Positions 23,301-34,324 of a stretch of 64,000 bases of DNA are shown in pieces. The notes below the pieces were generated by a model, which saw only the letters and a program-made list of their open reading frames with translations, searched no databases and was not told the origin of the DNA. Source of the stretch: Bugula neritina (Eukaryota; Bryozoa; Gymnolaemata; Cheilostomatida; Bugulidae); assembly GCA_964035545.1 (NCBI GenBank), contig OZ037765.1, forward strand, positions 34,423,504-34,487,503. Reading direction: 5' to 3'. Numbering within the stretch: position 1 is the stretch's first letter; each line of letters opens with the position of its first letter. The position numbers were made by a program, and so were the translations under genes.

Positions 23301-26300
23301 TGATACATACTATATGGCGTAGTAATACATACTATATGGCGTAGTAATGCATACTGTATGGCGTAGTAATGCATACTGTATGGCGTAGTAATACCTACTG
23401 TGTGGCGTAGTAATACCTACTGTATGGCGTAGTAATACATACTATATGGCGTAGTAATACATGCTGTATGGCGTAGTAATACATACTGTATGGCGGAGTA
23501 ATACACGTTGCAGGGGTCAACCAGCCCTGCCCCTAGTCAGGCTGAGAGTGGACCACTCAGGCGGCTACGAGACATTCAATGCGGTGCAGTTTGGTCAGCA
23601 GTTTGTCGGCCGTGTCGCCAACCCCAAGGACATCGTTTTGTTCACGAAGAAGCGGCAGGCAAGACAGAGGGGAGACATCCTCAATTTGGACGACGTGGAG
23701 GCCCTGGTGTCGGAGCAGAGTCACGAAACTATTGAGTCTCTCGTAAACAGGTTCCTCGGCTCTGTTGAAGAGAGGTGCGTCCCTTTAATTCTTGGGCTAA
23801 CTTTAAGATCTGAATCTAAACAGTGTTCAGCTGTATGAGTCAAGGTGAATAGACGGAGTGTTTTGGTTGTCGGCTGGGAAATCATCTGAAGTTATGTTCA
23901 AAGTGTTGGGGAGATCCTAAATATTATTGTGAAGCTGAATTTAATGGCGATGTGTAGTTGTGCTCTTTCTCTAGCATCTATTGGCATGGCGAAAGTCAAA
24001 TGAAGGTTTCATTATTTGCTAGGAATAAAATTTTTCCAAATAATTTTTTTCCTGAAAGTTGATAATACAGTTAGTAGAAAGACTACATGAAGGTGATGTA
24101 GGGTGTATGGCTTTTGACTGTTAACTGCTGATTTTATTGTATTTACTGATATCCGTGAAACTTTGAAAGTTCTGCCATCTTACTGGTCGCGTGTTTGTTG
24201 TATCAGAGGATCTCTGAAGCTGGACGCGCTGAGTGAGAGGGGACTAAGTAAAGCTGTCGGGGAGTTCGTCAAGAAAGATGATAATGAGGCTATACATGCC
24301 ATGGTGAACCACCAGATTAGCAGCATCAACACCTCCCTAAACTCTGTATGTTCCCTAAACTCTGTATGTTCCCTAAACTCTGTATGTTCCCTCAACTCTG
24401 TATATTCCCTTAACTCTGTATGTTCCCTTAACCCTGTATGTTTCCTCTCTCTACTCTCTATATTCCCTCTCTCTACTCTCTATATTCTCTCTCTCCACTC
24501 TCTATATTCTCTCTCTACTCTCTATATTCTCTCTCTCTACTCTCTATATTCTCTCTCTCTACTCTCTATATTCTCTCTCTACTCTCTATATTCCCTCTCT
24601 CTACTCTCTATATTCTCTCTCTCTACTCTCTATATTCCCTCTCTACTCTCTATATTCTCTCTCTCTACTCTCTATATTCTCTCTCTCTACTCTCTATATT
24701 CTCTCTCTACTCTCTATATTCCCTCTCTCTACTCTCTATATTTCCTCTCTCTACTCTGTCTACTAGTATACTATGTATTATGTTATAGTAATATACACTG
24801 ATATTACTTGTAGAAGAATATTGGGAGAGACGCGGAGATTTCCGAGCATCTGGAAGGACTGAAAGTGGAGAGGACAACTCTCGACCCACGAGAAGAAGAC
24901 CAGCAGGTATACTATGAGATATAATTCTACTAAATGCTGACACAGAGTATACACTGCGTGTTTCTACGTGCTGTAGGGTGTGGCTAATCATAAGGTTGGA
25001 GTGTGTTTGGTGTTGGATCTTTGTTTTGTTGAGCAAATCTTTAGTCATGAAGTTTTTTTGGAAATCTCAGCATTTTCTTCTCACCTGACACTCTACTTTA
25101 CTTGTAGAGAGATTTGATTTGCCAATTCTAGCCTAAGTTTTAGTCTGTAAGATGTAGGAAACTGTAGGAGAGTAAACTGTGTACTGAAAGCCTTATTTAA
25201 TATTAAGTGATATGTCTACGTATTGAGTGCCGAGTAGACTCAGTCTCAAGCCCTGTACTGAGTAGCAGATGACTTGTGTGTAGTTTGAGAGAGTGTTGGA
25301 AGAGAGCCAGAAGTCCCGCACGTATGTCCCTCCCCCCGACCTAGACGATGACCCTGACACTGTGGAACCAGTGCCGAGTAAGCCGGCGAGGGGAAGGGGT
25401 AGTCGGGGTGGACAGAGAGGCCGAGGTCGTGGTGGCAGAGCAAGTCGTGGAGCTCGGGCTAAAAGTGAGTCACACTCTCCAGTTTCTGTAACAGCTATTT
25501 TATTTTCAATCTTTTTTTTCAACTGTTTTTTTATTGATCTTTTAGTTATTTTTTCTCATTTATAGAAATATTTTGAAATATAAATAGACAACATACTCAA
25601 ATATGCAATGGAAAGTTCAGGGTGCATTTGGTACTGAAGTAACACAACGTCTCACTTGGCTAATTCGTGTGAGAAGTTCTCTCTGTGGAATTACTTTCTC
25701 GGTCAGATACTAAAGCTACAGTCTTTGCAAGATACTGATAAATAACTCACTCACTCACTAACTCACTCACTCACTAACTCACTCACTCACTAACTCACTA
25801 GCACTAACTCACTAGCACTAACTCACTAGCACTAACTCACTAGCACTAACTCACTAGCACTAACTCACTAGCACTAACTCACTAGCACTAACTCACTAGC
25901 ACTAACTCACTAGCACTAACTCACTAGCACTAACTCACTAGCACTAACTCACTAGCACTAACTCACTAGCACTAACTCACTAGCACTAACTCACTAGCAC
26001 TAACTCACTAGCACTAACTCACTAGCACTAACTCACTAGCACTAACTCACTAGCACTAACTCACTAGCACTAACTCACTAGCACTAACTCACTAGCACTA
26101 ACTCACTAGCACTAACTCACTAGCACTAACTCACTAGCACTAACTCACTAGCACTAACTCACTAGCACTAACTCACTAGCACTAACTCACTAGCACTAAC
26201 TCACTAGCACTAACTCACTAGCACTAACTCACTAGCACTAACTCACTAGCACTAACTCACTAGCACTAACTCACTAGCACTAACTCACTAGCACTAACTC

Positions 26301-27025
26301 ACTAGCACTAACTCACTAGCACTAACTCACTAGCACTAACTCACTAGCACTAACTCACTAGCACTAACTCACTAGCACTAACTCACTAGCACTAACTCAC
26401 TAGCACTAACTCACTAGCACTAACTCACTAGCACTAACTCACTAGCACTAACTCACTAGCACTAACTCACTAGCACTAACTCACTAGCACTAACTCACTA
26501 GTACTAACTCACTAGCACTAACTCACTAGCACTAACTCACTAGTACTAACTCACTAGCACTAACTCACTAGTACTAACTCACTCACTCACTAACTAACTC
26601 ACTCACAGTAACACTACTCACTCATAATTTCACAGACAATAGTTTTGGCCTTCATATCACGAACTTACAGGACTTCTTGACATCATCAGCCATTAACTTA
26701 TCTAGAGTTAGAGTTATAGTTGGCGGTTACATTCTATGAGTACTTATTTATTAGTTGATATTTAGTGTCTGCAGGTTACATAATAATATGGCTGTATTTC
26801 CTGTATTCTCACTCTCCTTCTAACTGCACAGGCTCTGCGTCCAATGGAAATCTGCTGGTTGATGTTACCAACAGTGACGGTGAAGATGTGCTCGTGGTGA
26901 AAGCAACTCCTCCGCCATCTGGGAAACTGTCCACCAAACTTCCTGCTAAACGATATAAAGGCATTCAAGATGATTCTGACGACGACGATTATCTTCCGGG
27001 AAAGAAATCGTGTGCTCGTCGATGA
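20386..27025 (+). CDS. MRE11: MRE11 double-strand-break repair nuclease, complete
   Basis: Ten exons keep phase from ATG to TGA: 20386-20608, 21055-21279, 22068-22321, 22418-22586, 22997-23222, 23514-23774, 24207-24345, 24814-24906, 25284-25464, 26832-27025. That gives 654 residues (human about 708). Metallophosphoesterase motifs: TDNHVG (D37, H39), GGDLFHE (D77), GNHDD (N145, H146) and WGHEHE (H261, H263). RVANPKDIV is in the capping domain. A Gly-Arg-rich stretch (about 566-590, the site of arginine methylation in vertebrates) and an acidic [14 protein letters not shown] end follow. With RAD50 and NBS1 it resects DNA ends and activates ATM in the nucleus. All metal ligands I can check are present. 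Five introns are largely tandem repeats, including arrays at splice sites. An AATAAA lies at 27618. Confidence 0.96.
20910..20945. repeat. Perfect 15-bp hairpin in MRE11 intron 1
   Basis: agtctgccaaacaaa and tttgtttggcagact are perfect reverse complements around gatata. It may be the end of a small inverted-repeat element. Confidence 0.85.
21530..22086 (+). repeat. 55-bp array containing about ten copies of an MRE11 3' splice site
   Basis: Each unit contains ccctttag|GTATGGGTAAC and then tgtgtgc. Only the last copy (acceptor at 22067) continues into exon 3. In upstream copies the exon-like part ends in gctgtatag, giving an in-frame stop eight codons in. Confidence 0.96.
22322..22395 (+). repeat. 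17-bp array starting at the MRE11 intron 3 donor
   Basis: Four to five copies of actatatactaggtact. Exon 3 ends CCAG|GTACTA and the repeat recreates CTAG|GTACTA each time. The intron is only 96 bp. Confidence 0.9.
22612..22785 (+). repeat. Tandem array in MRE11 intron 4
   Basis: About 9-15 short units built from gtcacactctgtcatactgt. It begins about 25 bp after the donor, so it is only loosely attached to it. Confidence 0.88.
23262..23505 (+). repeat. 22-bp array ending just before the MRE11 exon 6 acceptor
   Basis: About eleven copies of gtagtaatacatactgtatg plus gc fill most of this 291-bp intron. The last unit runs into the acceptor region ggagtaatacacgttgcag. Confidence 0.9.
24328..24765 (+). 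repeat. 18-bp donor-copy array passing into a CTCTCTA repeat, MRE11 intron 7
   Basis: The exon end TCCCTAAACTCT plus donor GTATGT is repeated six times from 24334, then changes into about 17 copies of a ctctactctctatattctct-like unit. The array begins inside the last 12 bases of the coding exon. Confidence 0.93.
25745..26632 (+). repeat. 14-bp minisatellite in MRE11 intron 9
   Basis: About 58 nearly identical copies of ctcactagcactaa, among the most uniform arrays in the window. Edge copies are shorter (actcactc). The uniformity suggests recent expansion or active homogenisation. Confidence 0.97.
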
Positions 27026-28111
27026 GTCATGGCATCTTTATTCTCTTATCTCCGTAGCAACTAGCATTCATCTTCCTTCATTCATATTGACATGTTGCCA
27101 TAGCAACTATAACATGGCGTATTCACTACCTATGGCTTACTAACTGTTCATATTTTACATAACTTTTGATATTGATATGACGTTACTTACATTAAATGTA
27201 GTCATTTACATTTACTCACAGCTCTCCCACTTATTGCTCTGTCAATATCACCTCTCATTGGTCCTCACACTATAAGTTTCTCAGGAATTGGCGGAACGAC
27301 ATTTTGAAATCAGTCTTAGAACGAATATTTTATCTGGCATCAAGTTTGGTGACTACAGTAGGGTATGTGATTTGATGAGTCCAGTTGTATATGAAACTGT
27401 AAGTTATGCTTTAATCTTTCATGTTCATAAAAAGATTTTTATATTAGCTTTGATGTTTGTACATATGTTCATAGGTAAATTTTATTTTTACACTTTAGGC
27501 CATCATTTGGCCATTTATATAAATGTTGAAAATGTGTTATTGCATTTTTGTTGAAGATAGCTTTAATTTAAATTGGTTGTATCATTATATTATGTTGTTG
27601 AGAAGTTATGTTCCAATAATAAAAACTTCTTTATTTAACTGACCCACTTCTTTTCTCATTTTACTCAATACTAAATATTAGGTTGCTTATTAAATGCAAC
27701 TGTTCTTAGCTAACTTAGAACTTACAACTGGTGCTGCTTTGGTTGGCCCATAATATAGCTTTTGCTAACTGACAGCTTGGGCAACATTGTCACATTTGCT
27801 GCATTATGAAACCATTGCTGTTGAAAATAAATAGCATAATAGTACACATTATAGACACTTCATTGTTATAGGGTTTTATCAATAAACTAAAACTTGCAGT
27901 TCAATAGCAAGAGAAGATAACTTTTCATTGATGACGTGTGATCGTATCAAGTTTCAGACGCTCCGCCTACAAATGACACGAGATCGATAATTTGGTAAAA
28001 AATATACTTCTGTCCAATCCCCTCTCTTTGTGTTGGCACATATTCTTAGCTATTCAATTATGAGACTTTGTCGGTTGTAAAACAAAAAGCAACTAATTTC
28101 AAGTAGTCAAC
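27026..28111. other. MRE11 3' UTR and SELENOM promoter region
   Basis: AATAAA at 27618-27623 probably ends MRE11. The rest is AT-rich non-coding DNA up to the SELENOM start. The short open frame at 27288 has no supporting features. Confidence 0.5.
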
Positions 28112-30704
28112 ATGAAAGCACTAAATGTTTTCATACTGACAGCCTTGTGTGCTTTAGTTTTTTCAGAAGAAGACGAAATCTTTGAAAGTTCAGCTAATGA
28201 TGCCTACAAAGCAGCTGTTGAGGTAATCACTATCATATTGATTATTTGATGGTCATCATGTTTCATTGTTTGCCGATTATGAGTTCAACTTCATTAAATT
28301 TAATGAGTAACTTTAATCATTATGATTATCATTAACTTTAAGCCTAAGCCCTAAGGATAAGTGATTATTATCTACTCATAGTTATGCCCACACTCATACT
28401 CTGATCATTATTTTGTCTTATCACTCTCGGTATCACTACGAGTATCAGATTAGTATCAATATCAATATGCATAACCGAAACGGCTAACAGTAACTTACAA
28501 TCACTTTGTTACAATGAGTAACAGGAACAGTAATTCTATGGTTCATTGGTTGTATCAGTATGAGTATCACTATTTACTATTATAATTCAAAATCATTATT
28601 GAATTTGAATATATTGATCATCATTATATTTATAATACTCATAATTTAATGTCCTACTCATTCTTTCAGTGTCTAATACCTTAGAGTTAGCCTTACCGCA
28701 TTACGGTATTGCTATTACTATTAGTGTTGCTAATAAATTCCGTAATTTCAACTATTTTCATAATAATAATGACATTTATTTATTATCTGTATTGATTATA
28801 GGTTATGCCTATGGCAACCATGTTAATTCTAATGGTAATGCGAAATAGACCAAGTATGACACTAATGGTTAGAGTAATGATCACTTTGCGAAGGTTCAAA
28901 ATGAATTAATATAAAATCAAAAAATACTTTTGTATAAAATTATTGATGCATCTTTAAATGATAATATTTAATTTTTTTCGAAATCTGATAAGCATAATTT
29001 TAATATACAACTAAGTAAAACTAAAAGTTATATTCATCATTAATCAAATGTCGCAACCATAGGCCTATACTTTTGGTTTTAAAAACGTTGGGTGACTGAT
29101 TCATTTGATAATTTCAAGTTGATACATTTATAATCATTATTCAATAATCAATAGTCCTAGCTCCATTTGCAGACCCAAGAAAAGTTATTTAGTATATACT
29201 CATTTTGATTTCAATATACTAATTAATAGCAGTTATTTAGTTAAAATTTAAGCAATGACTGTTGATAGCAACAATTTGTTAAATATTTTAACTTAATTTT
29301 GTAGATTTTCAACTTTCTTTAACCAAGTTAGTATTAAAGTACTATTTGATAACTGTTGCCACAGTCAGTATAGTGCTTACAGCATTCATGTATCAACTTT
29401 TGCTGCTTACTTTAGATTATGGGCTAGGTCTAAGGTACCGGGTGAGAGAAGTTTCTAACTGAATTAGGTGCTTTATTTTTAGGTATTTTCTCCACATGCC
29501 ACATTTTTAGGTAATAGTGGCCCTCAAGCTCTTCAAAATTAAAATAAACAGAAAGGTGTTGGGCTGGTCAAAGATTTTGATTTTCAAATTCCAAAATCAA
29601 AAATTATATTTATTCAGCATTTCCAAAGTTGCAAAGCAACCTATTATGACCATAGCAGCTTGTTTTCTGATAGAAACTAAAGTTTATTTGGCTATGCTAT
29701 GACTACTACATATAGCGTAATGATTTGCATGCTCTTTAGTTACAGCAGTTACAGTTACATGCACACTGGTTCACGCACTCTCTTTGTCAGCTCGCTCTTA
29801 ATCCTCTCTCTTCCTTCTCTTCCTACATCCTTGACTTCTAATATACAATATAATATTAGAGTATAATCAACATATCAGAGTATAATCAACATATTAGGGT
29901 ATAATCAACACATTAGAATATCATCAACACATTAGAATATCATCAACATATCAGAGTATAATCAACATATCAGAGTATCATCAGCATATCAGAGTATTAT
30001 CAACACATTAGAGTATCAGAGAAGTAGTTTAATTATTCTCTATTTGCAGAGCTGCTCTGGGTGACAACTCAACAAATATCCTGAGGTCAGAGATTTTATC
30101 AACAAAGATCTCCCTCTTTTGTATCCTTTTACCTACTCTCTGCTGATCCATACGCCACCTCCATGTCATCCTGATATGATATGCCACCTTCATGTCACCC
30201 TGATATGATATGCAGTCATTTTAGTTCTTCAGTGAAACTGTGAAATTTTAATAGCTGTTAGACTGATTTGAAAGGTGCAAGTTGTAAGCTTAGAAGTAGA
30301 GAGTAATTATCTGATTGTAATTCAAATAGTAGAAAACATATTTTATTGTATTGACTACATTTCATCTGATAGTTTCCTTGACTGGCTGTACTAGTCATAA
30401 TGTGGTTAGAGTCAATAAACCAGGAGCTCCGCCAAACCTTATAATCTACAACTTGGAGGAGCACGAGATTGAGGTATGTGTTATAAACAGCTTTGTGTTG
30501 GAGCCCAGTCTATGTGATATGTGAGAGTGTATATGTCAAGGTCATATGCTCTACTCATTTTAGAGAATACTACTGTCTGGCAAGAGCAGAGCTCACTGCA
30601 ATGAGTTGCTACTGAGTAGAGGGTTCTACAAGAAGAGGTCTCAGAGTGAGTCAGTACCAGAGGAGTATCTGCAGGGTCCTTACAGACGCAAGGAAGAACT
30701 ATAG
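28112..30704 (+). CDS. SELENOM: Selenoprotein M, with in-frame UGA read as selenocysteine
   Basis: Four exons in phase: 28112-28222, 30050-30120, 30395-30473, 30564-30704; 133 residues. Residues 1-17 (MKALNVFILTALCALVF) are a signal peptide. Exon 2 opens with S-C-S-G, then TGA at 30062-30064, then QLNKYPEVRDF. This matches the C-x-x-U redox motif of SELENOM (CGGU-QLN in mammals), so the TGA is Sec42. Then come the family's thioredoxin-like stretch DLPLFHNVVRVNKPGAPPNL and the ending RRKEEL. KEEL is a KDEL-type ER-retention signal. SELENOM is an ER-lumen thiol-disulfide oxidoreductase. A normal gene caller would stop at the TGA and miss the gene. A SECIS candidate lies at 30777-30842 and AATAAA at 30959 and 30971. 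Confidence 0.93.
29862..30015 (+). repeat. About 20-bp tandem array in SELENOM intron 1
   Basis: About eight imperfect copies of a unit like catatcagagtataatcaa and catcaacacattagaatat. It ends about 35 bp before the acceptor of the selenocysteine exon. Confidence 0.88.
30062..30064 (+). other. SELENOM: Selenocysteine codon (TGA) of SELENOM
   Basis: TGA in frame between TGC TCT GGG and CAA CTC AAC, the exact position of Sec in the C-x-x-U motif of the SELENOM/SEP15 family. Confidence 0.92.
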
Positions 30705-30776
30705 TTATTCCTTTGAGAATATCTCTAACTCTATTTATTCATCATCTCGTTATAAATTCCCTCCATTATTATATTC

Positions 30777-30842
30777 TACACAATGTTTAATGATGCTGAT
30801 ATTGGCTACAATGATGCAATATTATGAGTTTTATTTTGTGTA
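30777..30842 (+). promoter_or_regulatory. Candidate SECIS element in SELENOM 3' UTR
   Basis: Lower helix tacacaa/ttgtgta (30777-30783 with 30836-30842) and an internal loop. The core is ATGA (30790-30793) opposite TGA (30825-30827). The upper helix is tgatattg/caatatta, with a 12-nt apical loop that contains AA (30810-30811). It starts 72 nt after the stop codon. The layout fits a SECIS, but the upper helix is short with a 3-nt asymmetry. Confidence 0.6.
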
Positions 30843-30992
30843 TTGTTGTGACCAAGGAAGTGATGATCTGAAAGCAAATGCTGGGTCAACATGGATATAT
30901 TTCTCCAACTAATACTTAAACTAAGATTCTAGAATATTCAATTATTTTTACAATATACAATAAATGTGTAAATAAAGGGAAGATAAATCCCG

Positions 30993-33900
30993 CTATTGAT
31001 TATCATCATCATGGTAAGCATATATCAACTCTTTCTTGTCGACTTCCTCATTGGAGATGTAAGGTTTCACTTGGCGCCAGTCTTCTGTTGTCGTGGCACT
31101 TATTTTGTCCAGATATGCTTTAAGACGAGAGAAGCCATCTTCTAGCAGCTGGTTTTGTTTTGTAATGGCCTTTATTAGCTGTAGGTTCATATTTACAGGG
31201 TGCACGGGATCCATACCATCGTATGAGGAGTTGTCATCTTCTAACTCTTTCTTTAGCCTTGTCTCGTTGCCAAGGTAACGCTTGTGTATCCAATATGGTG
31301 GCATGTAGTGAGGCATATAGTAGTTATACTCATAGGGGTAACTCTTGTACTGGTAAGGAGGCCACCTTGGCATGCCATACAAACCACCAAACCTACAAGT
31401 TAACAACTGCCCATGAATGTGTAAAGCAGTGAAGAGTTGAAGGCATCCAGTGACATATGCAAGTAAAGGACGTATCGATCTTTCTCTTGGCAGTTTACAA
31501 TAAAACTAGAAGCCAGCTTTCATTTAGTTAGGGTTTTGGTATACAACAATCTGTGAATTAAACTCTTAGTGTATTAAAATATTTGTAACCAACCATAGAA
31601 TATGCAGCAAGCAATTATAAACACTCTGTGTCATAAATCAGTGCAACATATTTGTTTTATTGTATTTCACATCAACATGGGCCCTTACCACCACCCCCCC
31701 CCCCCCCCCCGTGTCATGTTGTGGGTAACTCACTGTGGCAAGTATTTAGGGACTTCCTTTTTTCCTGAAAGTGAGTGTGACATGTGACTGTCAGGTGGCA
31801 CGTCTGCTGAGTGTGACATGTGACTGGCAGGTGGCACGTCTGCTGAGTGTGACATGTGACTGGCAGGTGGCATGTCTGCTGAGTGTGACATGTGACTGTC
31901 AGGTGGCACGTCTGCTGAGTGTGACATGTGACCGTCAGGTGGCACGTCTGCTGAGTGTGACATGTGACTGCCAGGTGACATGTCTGCTGATGGCAACTGA
32001 TGTGAGGGCACATTGTATAGCCTGTGATTATCAACTAGGGTTGGGTGGTTCAAAGGCTGCCCATCCTCACCTTCTGCAAGACATAAAATCACTTGCTAAT
32101 AGTTGTCAACTACATATGCTATACATATAATAAAGCTAGTAAACAAGGTATGCAGAGCACCTGCGTGTAGAGTCGAGTCTGACTCTGAATTCACTTGTAT
32201 GTCAGACACTAAGGGTGCCGGCGGATCAAGTGGATACCCAGAATCTGAGTTGACATCAGTGTGATGAGATGAAGAGTGAATACTGGTGGCTAGCCCTAGA
32301 ACATAGAGTCAAGTCATCATCAAGGTAGGGGGAGTCAGAAACCACACAGTAACTTGTAAATAATCTCAGAATATTTAATTTTTCAAGAAAGACAACTAAG
32401 GAAATTTGAATTGTAGAAGAATAGCTGCAGCATGCAAATGTCTACTCAGAATATTAGAGAAGTAGAATAAGTATCACATAATATACACTACATAATAGTA
32501 CATCATATATTACATAATAGTACATCATATATTACATAATAGTACATCATATATTACATAATAGTACATCATATATTACATAATAGTACATCATATATTA
32601 CATAATAGTACATCATATATTACATAATAGTACATCATATATTACATAATAGTACATCATATATTACATAATATTACATCATATATTACATAATAGTATA
32701 CCATATATTACATAATAGTACATCATATATTACATTATAGTATATCATATATTACATAATAGTACATTGTATATTACATAATAGTATATCATATATTACA
32801 TAATATTACATCATATATTACATAATAGTATACCATATATTACATAATAGTACATCATATATTACATTATAGTATATCATATATTACATAATAGTACATT
32901 GTATATTACATTATAGTATATCATATATTACATAATAGTACATTGTATTAGTACATTGTATATTACATAATAGTATATCATATATTACATAATATTACAT
33001 CATATATTACATAATAGTACATCATATATTACATTATAGTACATCATATATTACATAATAGTACATCATATATTACATAATAGTACATCATATATTACAT
33101 AATAGTACATCATATATTACATAATAGTACATCATATATTACATAATAGTACATCATATATTACATAATATTACATCATATATTACATAATAGTATACCA
33201 TATATTACATAATAGTATATCATATATTACATAATAGTACATTGTATATTACATAATAGTATATCATATATTACATAATATTACATCATATATTACATTA
33301 TAGTACATCATATATTACATAATAGTACATCATACATTACATAATAGTATATCATATATTACATAATATTACATCATATATTACATAATATATACCACCA
33401 ACTCACTGGTAAACCGAAGAGAGTATTTAGTGTACCCATTGCCAACTCCATGATTACAGTCTACCTCTGGAGTCTCCTCTAGCGAAGATTTGCTAGCAAC
33501 TGTAAGATTATACACAGCCACTGTGAGCAAGCAGAGCTGACTCTACTTTGTAAGACATTGACTGTACCACAAAAAATACCTACAGTCACTGATTCATAGG
33601 AAAACTTTTTCACGTCTCAGAAATTATTCCATCAATCAAAAAATTTAAGTAACCACTAAATCTGTGCGTCACTCTGATTGGCTCAATACACTGTAGTGAG
33701 TCACGTTAGAGACCGTCACTCTGATTGGCTCAATACACGGTAGTGAGTCATGTTAGAGTCATACTCATGTTGACAGCATGGCCAGACATGTCATACTCCC
33801 CGTCTCTAGAGAGGACAAGACACTGCAGCTGACTTCTACTTCCTGCCGGCAACCTGGACAGACAGACATGACAAACTGTGATGCATTATAATATATGATA

Positions 33901-34075
33901 TGATATGCTGTAATATAGTTTAATAATATATTATAACAGAAAGCTCACTCCCACAGATATAACTTGAGAATAATTCGTCTAGGATTGCATACAAGTGAAT
34001 AGAATGGCAACTCTTCATTCGTCCTCCCTACAAAACAATAAGACAGAGTGAGAGAGCTAGAGAGAGAGAGAGAGC

Positions 34076-34130
<55 letters not shown>

Positions 34131-34135
34131 AGGAA

Positions 34136-34224
<89 letters not shown>

Positions 34225-34277
34225 AGAGAGAGAGAGAGAGAGAGCTAGAGAGAGAGAGAGCTAGAGAGAGAGAGAGC

Positions 34278-34324
<47 letters not shown>

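Noticed and set aside
27288-27554. 88-codon open frame after MRE11
   Set aside because: It lies in the MRE11 3' UTR before AATAAA, AT-rich, with no motif.
30646-30912. 88-codon plus-strand open frame
   Set aside because: It is out of frame with the SELENOM last exon and covers its 3' UTR and SECIS candidate.
34048-34248. Arg/Glu-rich open frame
   Set aside because: Translation of a GA repeat in an intron.
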